DNA from: Perca fluviatilis
Taxonomy: Eukaryota > Chordata > Actinopteri > Perciformes > Percidae
Direction of reading: 5' to 3'
Length of the DNA stretch: 64,000 nucleotides
Assembly: GCF_010015445.1 (NCBI RefSeq)
Contig: NC_053123.1
Span: 434,001 to 498,000, forward strand
Part shown: positions 1 through 11,897 of the stretch, one piece after another
Position numbering within the stretch: position 1 is the first letter of the stretch
Layout of the letters: every line of letters begins with the position of its first letter
Made by a program: the position numbers and the translations under genes
Notes under the pieces: generated by a model
What the model saw: the letters and a program-made list of their open reading frames with translations, nothing else
What the model was told of the DNA's origin: nothing
Databases searched by the model: none

Positions 1-60
1 GTACTTTAAATTTGTACTTAAGTACAGTACTGGAGTAAATGTGCTTAGTTGCATTTCACC
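1..60. repeat. fragment of TACTTTTACTTAAGTA-type dispersed repeat
   Basis: The stretch is dominated by gtactt, aagtac and agtactggagtaa words. Similar sequence lies at 4505-4680, 56690-56825 and around 42100-42150. This self-complementary repeat is recognised by its recurrence in the window; I cannot assign a superfamily. Confidence 0.5.
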
Positions 61-307
61 ACTGGTGGTGGATATATGTACCTACATGCATTTATATGTA
101 GAGTGCGAGAAGCACAAGAGCAGGACAAAGATCCTGGGTTCTTTGGTTCATTTTCACACTACTGTTCACACACCACATGGACCTGGTGAGATGTTAAGTA
201 ACTAAATTCTGGGAATTTATATGGGATTGAATACTTAGGGGATCTGATGGATCTGCGTGATCAAAAAATAATAGATCCATGAAAAGGGAAAGGAAAAAAA
301 AGTGCTG

Positions 308-2097
308 CACTGTAAAAAAGTACAGACCCATTTAGTTATGTCCACTTATTTCTTATTTTTAACTGAACACGCTTATACAAGTTTTGGATTTTGAACTCAA
401 CTTTATGAGTTTTTGAAAGTTAAACTTGCATTTATTCATTGGGTCCACTATTTAAATTTTTTATCAGATATGTATGTGTTGATTGAACTTGGGTATGTAA
501 GTTATCAGTTGAAAAAAAAGTGTGTGTGTTGCAACAAAAAATGGTTGCCTTTCGATTTTAAAATAACCTGTCTTCACAGCATAGTTAAAGCATGGACAGA
601 ATAAATTGATTATACACCGCAGATAAGTGATGTAGCCTATGCAAATTTCTACTAAAATATAACAAGTGTTGTGGCAAACAACAAAGCACTAGTGGGAGGA
701 GGGAGTACCTGTCAAAGGCTTGTGAATTGTGAATTTGGCATTTCACTCTTCTCATATTGAAATGTACTTGAAAAGTACTTTTCAAAAGTCAAACAGCTCC
801 GCCCACATTTAGCCCAACCCCAATCTACATACTGCAGTCAGGTGCAATTGGTTCATTGGCTGGTCAATTCCCATGATGCAAGGCGGTAAATAGAGTTGTG
901 TTAAAATTTGCTGAAAAGTTTGCAGTTTGTTCGGAATTGTTTGTTTGAATTCCGTTTATTAAACGTGTGCTTGAATGTAGTGTTTTGTTGCCTGGTAATT
1001 GTCATTGTTGTGCTGGTTTACATTTGTAACCATGAGTTAAGTGACTGTTATGTTTGATAAGAAGAGCTGGAGTATTGCAGCATTAGACTTTGAGCAGTAA
1101 TAGGCTTCCTTCAGCTATTAATCTGCAGTGTGTCACTTCATTAGCCCAAGTGACACAAGATCAGAGGCTTTAGAGGGACCCTTATTTTGCATGGGGCCCT
1201 GGGACGGCTGCACCCAAGCATCCACACTATCTCCACTATAAATGTGGTTATGTTATTGTAACTTTAAACCGTGAGTTGTAATAAAGCAGAAAAGTATGTC
1301 TGTTATACTAGGCAAGGAAGGTTTCTTGCATTATTAAAGAAAGTCATTTATTTGTTTTAACTTAAAGTATGAAGTTAAACTAAGTAATTAAAAGTTAAAT
1401 CAACTAAAATAACAACTTTAACAAAACTAGAACACTGTAGTTACATCACCCTCATTAACTTTAATTTCTAAGTTGAAACAAAAGCAGTCTTCAAGTTGAG
1501 TGAACTTCGATTTTCAAGGCTGAAGGTGAACTTTCATTTCCAAGTTAAACTACCATGAAATTTATTACAGTGTGTGATCTTTTAGTAAAAACATTAGTCT
1601 GCTTAAGTTGAAAGTATAAGTTCAATTGCTGCCTTAAAAACATGAGTACACCTAACTTGAAAAGACAATTGGTATGAATACAGTTAGTTGAAATTAAATG
1701 TAAAATTCTATGTTTGTTTAACAAAAGGAAGCAAGTTTCCTTGAATATACAATGTAAGATAGATGGTTGTTTTAACTCACAGTATCAAGTTCTAACAATA
1801 AATTATTATTAATTAAACATCTTCTCTAACTTACCTTCGTGAGTTGAAATAGCATACAATTGTATTTTTGCTTGACAAGAGGAAGCAAGTTTCCTTGAGT
1901 GGACAATGTAGTATTGATAGTTGTTTTAAATCACAGTATCAAGTTCAAACAATAAATGATCATTAATTAAACATATTCTATAATCTAACTTCGTGGGTTG
2001 AAACAACACTATTCTTAATGTTGGCTTTACTCACATTTTTAAGGCAGCAATTGAACTTAAATTTTTAAGTAGAACCACCCTGATAATTTTTACAGTG
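308..2097. repeat. CACTGTAAAAA-terminated repeat with AAGTTGAA-rich interior
   Basis: The stretch opens with CACTGTAAAAAA and closes with TTTTTACAGTG, an inverted pair of about 11 bp. The interior is rich in aagttgaa/caactt words, and further near-terminal words (cactgtagt at about 1434, ttacagtg at about 1565) suggest two or more overlapping copies. Inside, about 154 bp are duplicated in tandem (starts at 1726 and 1880). It is probably a non-autonomous DNA transposon. No protein-coding frame is convincing. Sequence before 308 shows nothing I recognise. Confidence 0.5.
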
Positions 2098-2292
2098 TGG
2101 AATTTGTGCTAATTATCATAGCTCGCTGAGGCTAGAGAGAATGTCATTTATTTTTTTTCCAAGTAGAAAATCAGTTATGCTTCACAATCTGTCCAACTGT
2201 AGCTCTGTTCCAAATAAATTAGAAATTAGAAGAAAAAACACGTGTGACGATTCACACAGTTGCATATTCATTATGTGTTATCATTACAATGA

Positions 2293-2316
2293 ACACACAC
2301 ACACACACACACACAC
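2293..2316. repeat. (AC)n microsatellite
   Basis: About 12 uninterrupted AC units. Confidence 0.95.
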
Positions 2317-2394
2317 TGCAGTTTATTTTGACACACCAAGCAACCTATAATAGAAGTAAGAGTCATACGTCATTAGAACTTTGCACTGGTGCCA

Positions 2395-2545
2395 GTTCAA
2401 TTTAATTTAATTCAATTTTATTTATAGTATCAAATCATAACAAAAGTTATCTCGAGACACTTGCAGATAGAGTAGGTCTTGACCACACTCTTTAATTTAC
2501 AAAGACCCACAAAAGAGCAAGCATTTAGTGGCGAGGAAAAACTTA
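2395..2545 (-). repeat. retroposon tail, family with (TTGAAT)n end, copy 1
   Basis: Reads in reverse as a gene-poor module ending ...TTATGATTTGATACTATAAATAAAATTGAAT. The same module occurs at 28445-28785 (plus strand, fullest copy) and 33690-33845 (minus strand). Shared landmarks are a segment like GTTTTTCCTCGCCACT, the word CTCGAGATAA and a simple tail of TTGAAT units, as expected of a target-primed retroposon. I cannot say which LINE or SINE clade it belongs to. Confidence 0.6.
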
Positions 2546-2724
2546 CTTTTAGGTGTTTAGTTCTGTTGAAGTTAATGGGGCAGGCATGGCATGTCCCACA
2601 ATCACCCATCATATGTGTGTTGCTTCATCTTTGAGTGAAAAATGTACAGGTTTCCAGCCTGAGCTGCAGGGCGAAATCAAATCGCCAGCAGATCGGGCTG
2701 GGTTTACCCAGTCTAGAGAACTTT

Positions 2725-4500
2725 GACATGATCATGGCGCTCAGGCCAGCTGACAGTCTTGCCTGGGCCCGGGACGAGATCTTAGATGGGCCCCCCCCTT
2801 CCCCCTCGCGGCCAGATCTCTCCTTTTCCCTTGCTCTTCCTCTCCTCTCTCACTGAAATTAAGTGTGTAATCAGTCTCTGATCCATCCTGCTCAGCTGGA
2901 TCTCTCTCTGTCTCATCCTTACTGATGGAGCTACCAAACTCAACTGTTTCTGTCAAAGTTAACGTGTTGTGTCAGGCTTTTATACGAGCTAATGGACGTT
3001 AACATTAGAGCTGGCCTGTTACGTTACGTTACAAGGCTCGTAAACGTTGGCTGCGCTGGTTCTTACCTTGCTCTACGTTGACAGTTCCAGCTTCACCGTC
3101 ACCACCTTTTTTTAAATATTTGTTTAGAAAATCTCTACGGCCTCTATTTTCTTCTTCTCTTTTCTTTCCTTTTCCGAGCTCCGGACTTGTGCTGACCGGA
3201 CATTTTGAGCGTACTGAACTTCAAATCAAGTGACAATATCAAATTCTGATCAGTGGCCAAACCATTTTTATGTTGGGGGTAGGGGTGGGGTTCTTGACCA
3301 CCATTTCCAGGACAATTAGGAAGAAAACAAATAAAAAGCTTTTATGTAATTCAAATATTATGCTACATATTTTTTTTCCACAAATAGGCCTATTTAAAAA
3401 AAAGATTTTAAATAATTCCATAATTTAATGAGGGCCCAGTTCTGGCCCCCCCCCCTACTGTGGGCCCGGGACAACAGACCCGTTTGTCCCCCCCTATCGG
3501 CGGGCGTGATGGCGCTACTTAAAAAGAGAGAGGATCACCAAAGGAATGAGGATTCATCCTTAAAGGACCTAAATGTCATGGCAATCCTTTCAACAGTTGT
3601 CAAGACATTTCACTGAAAGCAAAAGTTGAAACCTTATGGTGGCGCTAAAGGAAATATTCAGGAATAACCAAACTAAATAGGTCAGTGTAATTGCCAGCCC
3701 TAGCGCCAGCTAGCTTAGCTAAAGAGAGATGAATAAGCTAAATAATCAACGCAGAGATCATCACATGTCGACAGTTTGTCACTTTGTGTCATTACCCCTC
3801 ACTCTCTCTGACTGTTGGCAAACAATAAGACACTAAACAGGCTCTACAGTATGCAGGAGGATTCTTTTTCTTGGCGACTATCATGTTTTCCCCAAATGAT
3901 GTACAGATTTATATGCTTTATCTGAAATGTCTTGAAAAATAGAGGCCCCCCCCCCCGGTTTGGGCTGAGGCCCAAATGTTAACAACCTCTGGCTCTACCC
4001 CTACTTTGCAGCTTGCATTTGTTTTTTTGTGGGTCAGCTGAGGATAGCGATCTCTCATTCACTTGACCCTCTGCCCCTCTGACACGTGTTGTTTTGTCTG
4101 GTGCCATGGTGGCAGCCATGGTGCATGGTGCGAATGTCACCAACAACAGCTGACTTCCTCTGAAGGCCTTCTACTTAACGGGCAGCGGCGCTTCAGAGCC
4201 CTACAATGAGATGTTTGCCAACTTTAGGGACAGCTGAGCCGAGAGGGAGAGGATTCCACAGATTGAGATCTGTCTGAGATCTTAGATAACAATGAGACTA
4301 TCGTTGCTAATCTGGAGGTAGAATTGACTACGTCAGATATGATCATGAATGGTAAATTGGGTGATTGAGGGGTTTTACTCCTGATAATCTTTGTTCAATG
4401 TAGGGATTATTGTGTAAAATTCTTTCAAGAGTTGAGAATAGGCGGGACAGATTTCTTTGACTCTTCAATATTTTTATATGAAGTGAGTATGTGTTATGTG
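2725..4500. other. intergenic stretch without recognised gene
   Basis: C-rich blocks around 2780-2810, 3450-3495 and 3940-3960 with GGGCCCGGGAC words at about 2766 and 3464 suggest a degraded dispersed repeat. The short open frames here have no recognisable protein features. Nothing else is supported. Confidence 0.4.
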
Positions 4501-4504
4501 CAGA

Positions 4505-4680
4505 GGTGGAAAAAGTACTAAAATATTGTACTCAAGTAAAAGTACCAATACTTTGATGAAATATTACTCAAGTACAAGTGAAATTACCTATCTGAAAAAT
4601 TACTCAAGTAAAAGTAATAAGTAGTTCATTTAAAATGTACTTTAAGTAAAAGTTACTTACTTACATAAAAAAAACTGTAA
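4505..4680. repeat. dispersed repeat rich in ACTCAAGTAAAAGTA
   Basis: Several near-copies of a 14-15 base word (actcaagtaaaagta) occur head to tail, related to 1-60 and 56690-56825. It is probably part of a teleost-wide repeat; no coding content. Confidence 0.55.
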
Positions 4681-4689
4681 AACTGGGCA

Positions 4690-6330
4690 GGGGGGATTTA
4701 GCCAGTGTCCTACATACAGTACGTTGTCCTACGGGTTGCTAGTGCTAGACAAAATTAGTAATGCTACGAAACATGTTGTATTGCTAATTGGCAATTTGTA
4801 AAACATGTTGGTTTTTAGCTTGTCAGAAGTCTGCCTCCGAGTAAAAAAAAAGATCTTTAAGAGCAGGTTTCTCGAACAGTTAAAATCAAACTGTGTCTTA
4901 AAGACTCAATGTTGCGCAAGGAAACAGGGTGATCCATAGATCTGTGTCTTTTGTACAGTATCAGAGCACACTATCTCTCCTCATCTGTGTGCTTTGTCTA
5001 ATCATCCATTTCTGCCTCACTAACCTCTTGTTCTCCTCTGGTGAGACTCCTTACCCTGGGGCTATTTTTCTCCTATCCTCTCTCTAAGAGAATAAGGAAT
5101 TCCAGTGGCAAAAGCAATCACTGGGCTCCACTTCTAACTGGTCCCCAGCTGCATTTGCTGTCAAATTAAAAGTGATTTGTTCTCTTTCTTTTAGCAATCT
5201 GCATCTTTTCTTATACCCACATCCCCTTCCCTTATCCCCAGTCTCCTGCTTTGTTCGACAGTAGCTCTCTCTCTTTCTCTCCTGATTTTTCTTACACCAG
5301 CTCCTCTTCTCTCTCTTCTATCCTGTTTCATGTTGCTCTCAGACCCATTTTCTTCAGGGCCAGCCTGCCGTTGTTAATTTCAGACAACATGCCATCTAAC
5401 TTTAGAAACTGCTCTGTGTGCGTTTTGTGTGTATGGAGTATCCTCTTTCACCTGGGGTTTCAAACTTGAGGTCAGTGTTGTTGCTTCTTTTGTTCTAGTA
5501 TGCAGAATGAAGAACCAGGGGTAAAAAGCCCAACTACTGAAAGTAATACATCATCTATTAATTAGCAGAGCATCAAGAAAGATAGAGATGTAGGCAGATG
5601 AAAGACAGGGCTTCAAAGCATTACAAATGTTGCTCTTCTATTATTGAAGCATGTGCATTGCAGTTTTCATAGAGCAATCTATAGAGACCTGCCTCGGAGA
5701 CAAGAGAAAGGAGTGTGCAAAGAAATTGGTTTAATTTGCAACCACATCAATTATGGTGTTCTATCTCCATTAAAGCAGCCTATGTTAAAGGTGTTTTTAT
5801 TTCAACTTGACACTTTGACACAGCTCTGCAAAGAAAACAGGTGTTTAGAATGGACAGTTTGAGGAATTATTTTTAAATCTCGCTTTCATCTATCCCCTAA
5901 TGAAATAATTTAAATAGAAAAGAGCTAAAGGAGGATTGTCTTGCCTCTCATGATGCTACCCGGCTCGACTCAATCTGCGTGATCTCGTGATATCACAAAG
6001 AGAATCCAGCTGCCATGAAGTGTCATGTTGGCATGCCTTGTGGCATTTTAAACAAAAAGGAAAATGGATGAGTGACACAGCATCAGTGATGATGTAATTA
6101 ATTAAAGTTCGGAACACCGCACTTTAGATGAAATATAAAGATTACTGTAAAACTATAATAAAATCGTTTCTATGTTCAGATAATAGATGATGAGAAAGGC
6201 CCTTGCCATCATACAGTAAATCAGGGGGAGCATCGATCCTTTACTATATATAATGTATAAACTTTAGTTGCATATTTAACAATACAATAAGGCGGCCTAG
6301 AGCCAAATATTATGTTGGATTCATGTTATT
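4690..6330. other. intergenic, nothing recognised
   Basis: Mostly low-GC unique-looking sequence with a pyrimidine-rich patch at about 5200-5340. No exon, RNA gene or clear transposon boundary was recognised. Confidence 0.4.
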
Positions 6331-6334
6331 TTTT

Positions 6335-7720
6335 TTTTAAAGGGGTGATAGAATGCAAAACCGATTTTACCCTGTCATAGTTAAATAACGACAGTTCGGT
6401 GGGTAAATAGGACATAAATAGAAGCTCAAAATCCCATTGATACCCCTTTACTATGAAAATCTCATATTCTGAAACTGACGCTGAAAACGGGTGAATCTCA
6501 ACAAAGCTAGAAGCTTACGTAAGCATCCCAAAACCTGTACCTTTGTCACGCCCATGAATGTATTAAGAGAATGGTAATGCCCCAACATTTACATAGGCTA
6601 CACAACTGACCTGAGATCAGGTAGTCTTCTGAATCTAGGTCGCACAGATCTCTGCTATTCCATTACAAAATTCACTTCTGAAACTTTTTTATGCGAAAAA
6701 TCAACTATGTAAAGCTCAAATATGGGCCGTTTTACGAAAATGGATGGCTAATTGCAAATTTTGTCCGACTGTGTGTCGGAGTTCAGCGGCCGGTGCTGCC
6801 TGGGTTGCTACATCGCTGCTCTGCCTGTCCTCCGTCACAGACCCCGGCCTGTTGAGAGCTCGATTGAGCTCTGTCACGGCCAGCAGCCTGCGGTGCTCAA
6901 TACCCGCGCAAACTCACCCTTTTCTGGGTGACTGGACTACCAAACGCCGCTGCCCTGACAGAGCTCCAGGGCCTGCAGCTCGCTGTTCTCCCTCCCCTCT
7001 TCCTGCTAAATGGCCGGTGTGTGACTGAGAGCGCGGTCAGCAGCTTGTTACACCTGCAATCTCTTACCTACCGCAGGTTCCAGTAATCTTATAATGGATA
7101 TGTGTGTTGAGTTAAACAAACGATCGGGGAACTAAACACCTCTAACCGCGAGTCTCATTGATAGAGCCCTCGGTGAGCTGGAGTCCATCAATGAGAGCTA
7201 GCTAGTCTCCTCCTAACGAGACCTCTGAAATTCACAAAAATGCAGTAAATCTGAAATCGGACGGGTGTTAGCTAAGCTTTGTAAGACCTTGGGGAACCTG
7301 TAATATACATGCCGTGACGAAATTCAAACTGTAAATATACTATAGTTATGCCGTAAGTGTAGCTAGCTAGCCGGAATCGTTTTCCATTGTATTCAATGGG
7401 ACACATAGCTAGCTAGCTGCTCCTCCTAACAAGACCCCCGGCGTTCACAAAAATGCCTTAAATTCAAATCGGACACAACGGTTAGCTTTGTAAGACCTTG
7501 GGTAGATGTTACATAATTGGCGTGACGAAATTCAAACTGTAAATATACTACAGTTATGCCGAAAGTGTAGCTAGTTAGCCGCGATATTTTCCCATTGTAT
7601 TGAATGGGACATATAGCTAGCTAGCTAGCTGCTCCTTCTAACAAGACCCCTCACCTTCATAAAAATGCCTTAAATTCAAATCGGATTAGCTTTGTAAGAC
7701 CTTGGGGTAGCTGTGATCAG
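6335..7720. repeat. dispersed repeat containing a 213-bp tandem array
   Basis: Begins near AAAGGGGTGATAGAATGCAA, a start I recognise as common in teleost genomes, and runs into a tandem block at 7195-7720. The open frame at 6744-7028 has no domain-like features and is treated as chance. It may be a single non-autonomous element whose 3' part has expanded. Confidence 0.5.
7195..7720. repeat. tandem repeat, period about 213 bp, about 2.4 units
   Basis: The landmark ctcctcctaac (or ctccttctaac) starts at 7207, 7420 and 7632, giving periods of 213 and 212. Each unit holds a GCTAGCTAGCTAG-type palindromic run, a ttgtaagaccttggg block and a gacgaaattcaaactgtaaatatact block. Units differ by scattered substitutions and short indels. 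Confidence 0.85.
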
Positions 7721-8100
7721 GGGCGCCGCCAGGAATTTTGGGCCCCATGACAAAAAATCTAATTTGCGCAGCTGTTGTCACCACATCTCTAGGACCTAGC
7801 TGTCCCATCAAAAGCTTTACATAACTCTAATTAAAGGCTTGCTTCTTGTAGTTTAATACTAATACTAGCACAATATTTACTACGGGTGATTTGTACATGC
7901 ATGCAGTTCACTATTTGATGCAAGATTAAAGGCAACCATAAAAAAGTGCTGTAAGTTATCTTTTACAGTCTCAATGTATTTTTATTGTAATGTACAGTAC
8001 ATGTTAAAACATGTTTAGCCTCTTGCCAATCCGTCCGCCAAGCATGATAAAAACTGCATGGTTTTGGCCCCATGTGTGCCTGGCCAACTTTTGTCTTTCA
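7715..8100. repeat. probable dispersed repeat (GGGGCGCCGCCAGGAATTTTGGGCCCC type)
   Basis: Starts with a GGGGCGCCGCCAGGAATTTT word followed by GGGCCCCATGAC, recognised from memory as a common start of a fish DNA element. The far end is unclear; ttttggccccatg at about 8062 may be the remaining terminus. Confidence 0.4.
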
Positions 8101-8130
8101 GAAGCTGTAGCATTCACAGATTTGTAGATA

Positions 8131-8545
8131 GTGAAGATCTGGTTTCAGGAAACTGCATGTAATGCTAGCTTGCCAGGAAGGGTGCTAAATAATGCTCCAA
8201 ATATAGGCAACATTTTGGTAAGAGAAGAAATAGCATGGCTCTCACCTCAAGATATCAGAATCGAGTCAGAATCGAGTCAGAATCAGAATCGAGTCTTCTC
8301 TTTACAGATTTGCCCATGTCATGCTAATCTCATGCAGTTTGGGGCAAAAAACATGCAGTTTTTATCATACATTATAAATCCCATCACCCCCACCTCTACC
8401 CTAAAAGAAAAAAAGGGGCAATGCTATTGGTCACTCGTTACGTCTGTCAATGGGTTTTACAAATATTTAAACAGTGACGAGGCAATTTTGTCTGAGGTTA
8501 AGAGCTCATTAAAATGTTTTTCAAATTAGCCTTTTTTTCATTTCC
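8131..8545. repeat. probable dispersed repeat with small GAATCGAGTCA tandem
   Basis: Contains a short imperfect tandem of (agaatcgagtc) at 8260-8297 and sequence resembling other low-complexity fish repeats. The 132-codon open frame here shows no conserved features and is not called a gene. Confidence 0.35.
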
Positions 8546-8559
8546 TGAAAAACAACTGT

Positions 8560-9215
8560 TATGGACGCGAGACCAGTCTCAAGACCACTTTTTGAAGGTC
8601 TCGGTCTCGTCTCGGAATCAATGACATTTTTACTCGCTCTTGTCTCTGTCTCGGATAAAGAGATTTTACTTCAAGATTCAAGACAGGTTAAGATACCTGT
8701 CTTGAAATAAATCCAGAGTCCTCTTTATCCAACAACTGCGGTGATATCACTAAACTGCCTGTGCATGGTCTGATTGATGTTTTAACATCATTACTGCAAT
8801 TGAATGCAAAACTTCCTTCTTCAAATGCAACCAATAACTTTCTAATTTGAAATCTGTTACTGTTAACCCCATTTCCTACACATAAAATTCAACTCTGCAA
8901 TCGCTTTTGATTATTTTATCGAAGCATTTCTCATGATACACTTATGTAAATGAAAGAGGTGAATATTTTCTGTGGGTGTTTTTATATGGGAATGTGGATC
9001 TTTCAGATCAATTTGTGGAGTGCCTATGGTTAGCATTTTCCACATTTTATCGTGTCATGCAGTGTGGGACTCGCACTGGTCTGGTCTTCGTCTTGACTTG
9101 GTCTCACCCTGCCAGGGTCTTGGTCTTGACTTGGTCTCAATACACTCTGGTCTTGGTGATGACTTGGTCTCGGTTCAGGTGGTCTTGACTACAACACTAA
9201 CCACTGTCAGACTTG
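8560..9215. repeat. GGTCTCGAGAC-type dispersed repeat
   Basis: Clusters of ggtctcggtctcgtctcgg (8600-8650) and, at the other end, repeated gtcttgacttggtctc words (9085-9190) flank a unique-looking middle. The arrangement suggests one non-autonomous element with simple subterminal repeats in opposite directions. Confidence 0.55.
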
Positions 9216-9287
9216 TCCGTTAAATGGTAAGCTAAAACGAGAGGAAAAAATGACAAGATGTGGTGTTACTGGGGGTTATGTGCTGGA

Positions 9288-9715
9288 TAGTCTCGCTTTG
9301 CCAGACCCTGATCCAAAGCGCACTGGAGAGTCTGCCTAGTCCACATAGCATTCGGGGATGGGAGGAAAACGTGCTCTGGTTTATTGGCATTTCTTTAAAC
9401 AAATCAGAATCGTCTAAGCACCAGTGAAAAGCTGCGGTGCCACTGCAAAATAGATGGATGGAACTTGTTTTGGTGGAACATGTGTATGTTTAAAAGTAGT
9501 TTTAGTCGTGCAACAGAAAACTCAGATAGGACAGATAGTCTAGCTAGCTGTCTGGATTTACCCTGCAGAGATCTGAGGAGCAGTTAACCATAGTCCTCAC
9601 AAATCCACCAGAGTTTAAAATGCCAACAGAAAGGAAGCCCAATGCAACGGATATCTGGCCTAAATCAGTGAAATCTGGTGGAATTTCGGAAGTGGAACAT
9701 GAAGGATATAGACTA
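9288..9715 (+). mobile_element. TAGTCT-terminated MITE, copy 1, with perfect 9-bp target duplication
   Basis: The element runs from TAGTCTCGC to GATATAGACTA. It is flanked by TGTGCTGGA at 9279-9287 and again at 9716-9724, a perfect 9-bp direct repeat. Internal landmarks shared with the other copies are ctagtccacatagcattc, ggtttattggcatttcttt and ctgtctggatttaccctgcag. It has no transposase. A 9-bp duplication is what Mutator-like transposases typically make, so it may be a MULE-mobilised MITE; the family assignment is inference. Confidence 0.85.
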
Positions 9716-10038
9716 TGTGCTGGACTTTTTCTTGGCCTGGTGATTTTTTTTTTAAACATAATGTTAGGTCTGCCTTTTGTATACACACACTATGTATGTT
9801 CAGCGTGAGTACCATCATTTTATATCAAGGTTGTTTTCAGAATCCTCTTCATATGTGTTCACTGAGTATACTGGTGTTTGGCCTTAGAGCTGGACTCGAC
9901 AGCAGTGTGTGAACATGCCAAATGTGATTTCACTTGTAGCATATAGCTCTACTTCCATGTCACCTCCAGGGACCACAGACTCTGTTATATCAAAGAAGAC
10001 ACAACGCTGGGATTTAAACAGAAAAAAAGAAGAGATAG

Positions 10039-10044
10039 TTTATT
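10039..10044 (-). terminator. candidate distal poly(A) signal AATAAA
   Basis: A canonical hexamer on the minus strand about 1.85 kb after the stop. Common teleost repeats begin again further down (the element at 9288-9715), which fits an end of the transcription unit near here, but the evidence is weak. Confidence 0.35.
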
Positions 10045-11217
10045 TGAAATGTACAAAAGCTATATACACACACTCACACAAACCCACACACACTGAGCAT
10101 AGTAGACGTGAATGGTAGCATACACACAAAAATTTTAAAGGCTACTTAGAAATTCAGCAAACATTATAAAACTGAGGGCTTTTGCAGGGCTAGTTGGCCA
10201 TTCCTGTCTGAAACAGGATTTCATTATCAAAGTCTGTGTCCCTTCCTGGACTCTCTGCAGTTCATCCAGAGCCCAGGGGAAGGATGGGGAGCGGCGAAGG
10301 GGGGGTTGGTATGAATGTGTTAATTAGGATCGGATCTCGACTGAAAACACACAGAGGTACTTGTATATTCTTTTAGAGAATGCTCCTCATCAGAGACAGG
10401 GGTTCATGTGCCATGATAGACTAACACAGAGGCATATCCTTGTCCTTTTCAATCATTAACCCTTGTGAGATGGGACCACGGAGAGTTAATGCCTCTGATC
10501 CAGAGGGAAAAGAAGGAAATCGGATTTACAGTGCCATCCCCAAGAGCTCAGACCATGATCAAAAAACACTTACTATCTGTGGATCATAATGTACAACCAC
10601 ATATTTAAACCAGGGCTGCCAAATGCTTACATTTGTGAATTGAAATGAGTCACAGTTTCTGGTTTAAGAGTATAATTGCATATTGAATTTCATGAAATTG
10701 AAAATGAAAATGTTTAACGTATGCAAAATTAGCTCAGAATCACAAATAACCAAAATCTATGTGTAGTTGAAACTCAGCAATACAAAGACAGGTTCCAATA
10801 CTGGCACTTCTTTGCTTATTTCTTATCCTGCAAGATAGTTGAATGCATACATACATTGCAATAGCTGTTCATGTTTTACACAACAGGCATGTATCAATTT
10901 CTACATGCATGGTTTGTTTATATGCTCTGACTGTTCATTAACCTCAGTGCTTTAAGCACCTGCATGTTTGGCAGTAAAATGAAAAGCTAAATAAACTGTA
11001 GTTCTGTAAAGATTTGCCTGCATAACAATTACATACATTTATATGTACAGTATGTCCTTCTGAGCTATGTCATAGAGATTTAAACCTTGTCACAAGTAAA
11101 AAGTTCACCTTTCTAATTCATTTTCATAACATGTGTACAGTGTGTAACAGGTTAGTCGCTTCACTTATCAAGCATATTGTATTGTACACATAAAAGGTAT
11201 CTTAGCCTTATGATAAT

Positions 11218-11223
11218 TTTATT
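11218..11223 (-). terminator. candidate proximal poly(A) signal AATAAA
   Basis: A canonical hexamer on the minus strand, about 675 bp after the gli2 stop codon. It would give a short 3' UTR. Support is the motif and position only. Confidence 0.35.
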
Positions 11224-11897
11224 TTTCCAATCCATGTGGTTAGCACAAAGCAAACTGAAAAATCTAATTAAAAATCTGTCACTTTTCTTTTGTGAATAGT
11301 AGGTGCCCATATTTTACTGTACATTTGACAGCCCTAGTTTAAACCTCATAAGTCTATAGCATAATTTAAAGCAAGTACCATGCAGTTTAATCTATACACA
11401 TAAAGGTCTTCATGAGAAAATATTATCTGTTATCATGTCCATTTCCTGCTAACTGTTTTCATGTCGTACTCAGATGCTCAACATTGATGTCCCCAGCAAG
11501 GTAATACATGTATGTGAACTGCTTTCAGTGCACCACTTTGTAAAGGGCTATTACACCAGCAAATACTGAATGGCAATTGTTTATAGATGTATATGTACAT
11601 GTATATGTATATATATACCCTGGGCTACCATATATTCGTAGGTAAAATGTATGGCTTTTTAACAAATAATGATAGAAATGATCCTTAACTCTAGCTTTAC
11701 TTACTATTATTATTTTAATGTAAAATATTATAATCTGAAGTATAATATTACAAGATAGGCATATTACTATGGACAACGAAGAAACAAATGCATGAAATAG
11801 CCAGTTTTACTTTGTTCAATCAGTGCTTTGTGTAGTCCATATATTCCTGATGTAAAAAGGGTTAAGACTGGATGGATGATGACGTGTTTGATTGCTC

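Larger units (their letters stand above)
10039..11897 (-). other. gli2: putative gli2 3' UTR
   Basis: Directly after the TGA, minus-strand sequence of about 1.86 kb is AT-rich, mostly free of the repeat families seen elsewhere here, and has no open frame worth calling. Two minus-strand AATAAA hexamers (plus-strand tttatt) lie at 11218-11223 and 10039-10044 and are candidate poly(A) signals; the second gives the boundary used here. Two minus-strand TGTACATA words at 11592-11599 and 11042-11049 match the Pumilio element UGUANAUA. A short (TA/TGTA)-rich stretch lies near 11590-11620. Without transcript data the true end is unknown. Confidence 0.5.

Noticed and set aside
6744..7028. Cysteine-rich 94-codon plus-strand frame.
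   Set aside because: It lies within a repeated element and shows no signal peptide or ordered cysteine pattern.
8131..8529. Plus-strand 132-codon open frame.
   Set aside because: Featureless peptide inside sequence that looks like dispersed repeats.
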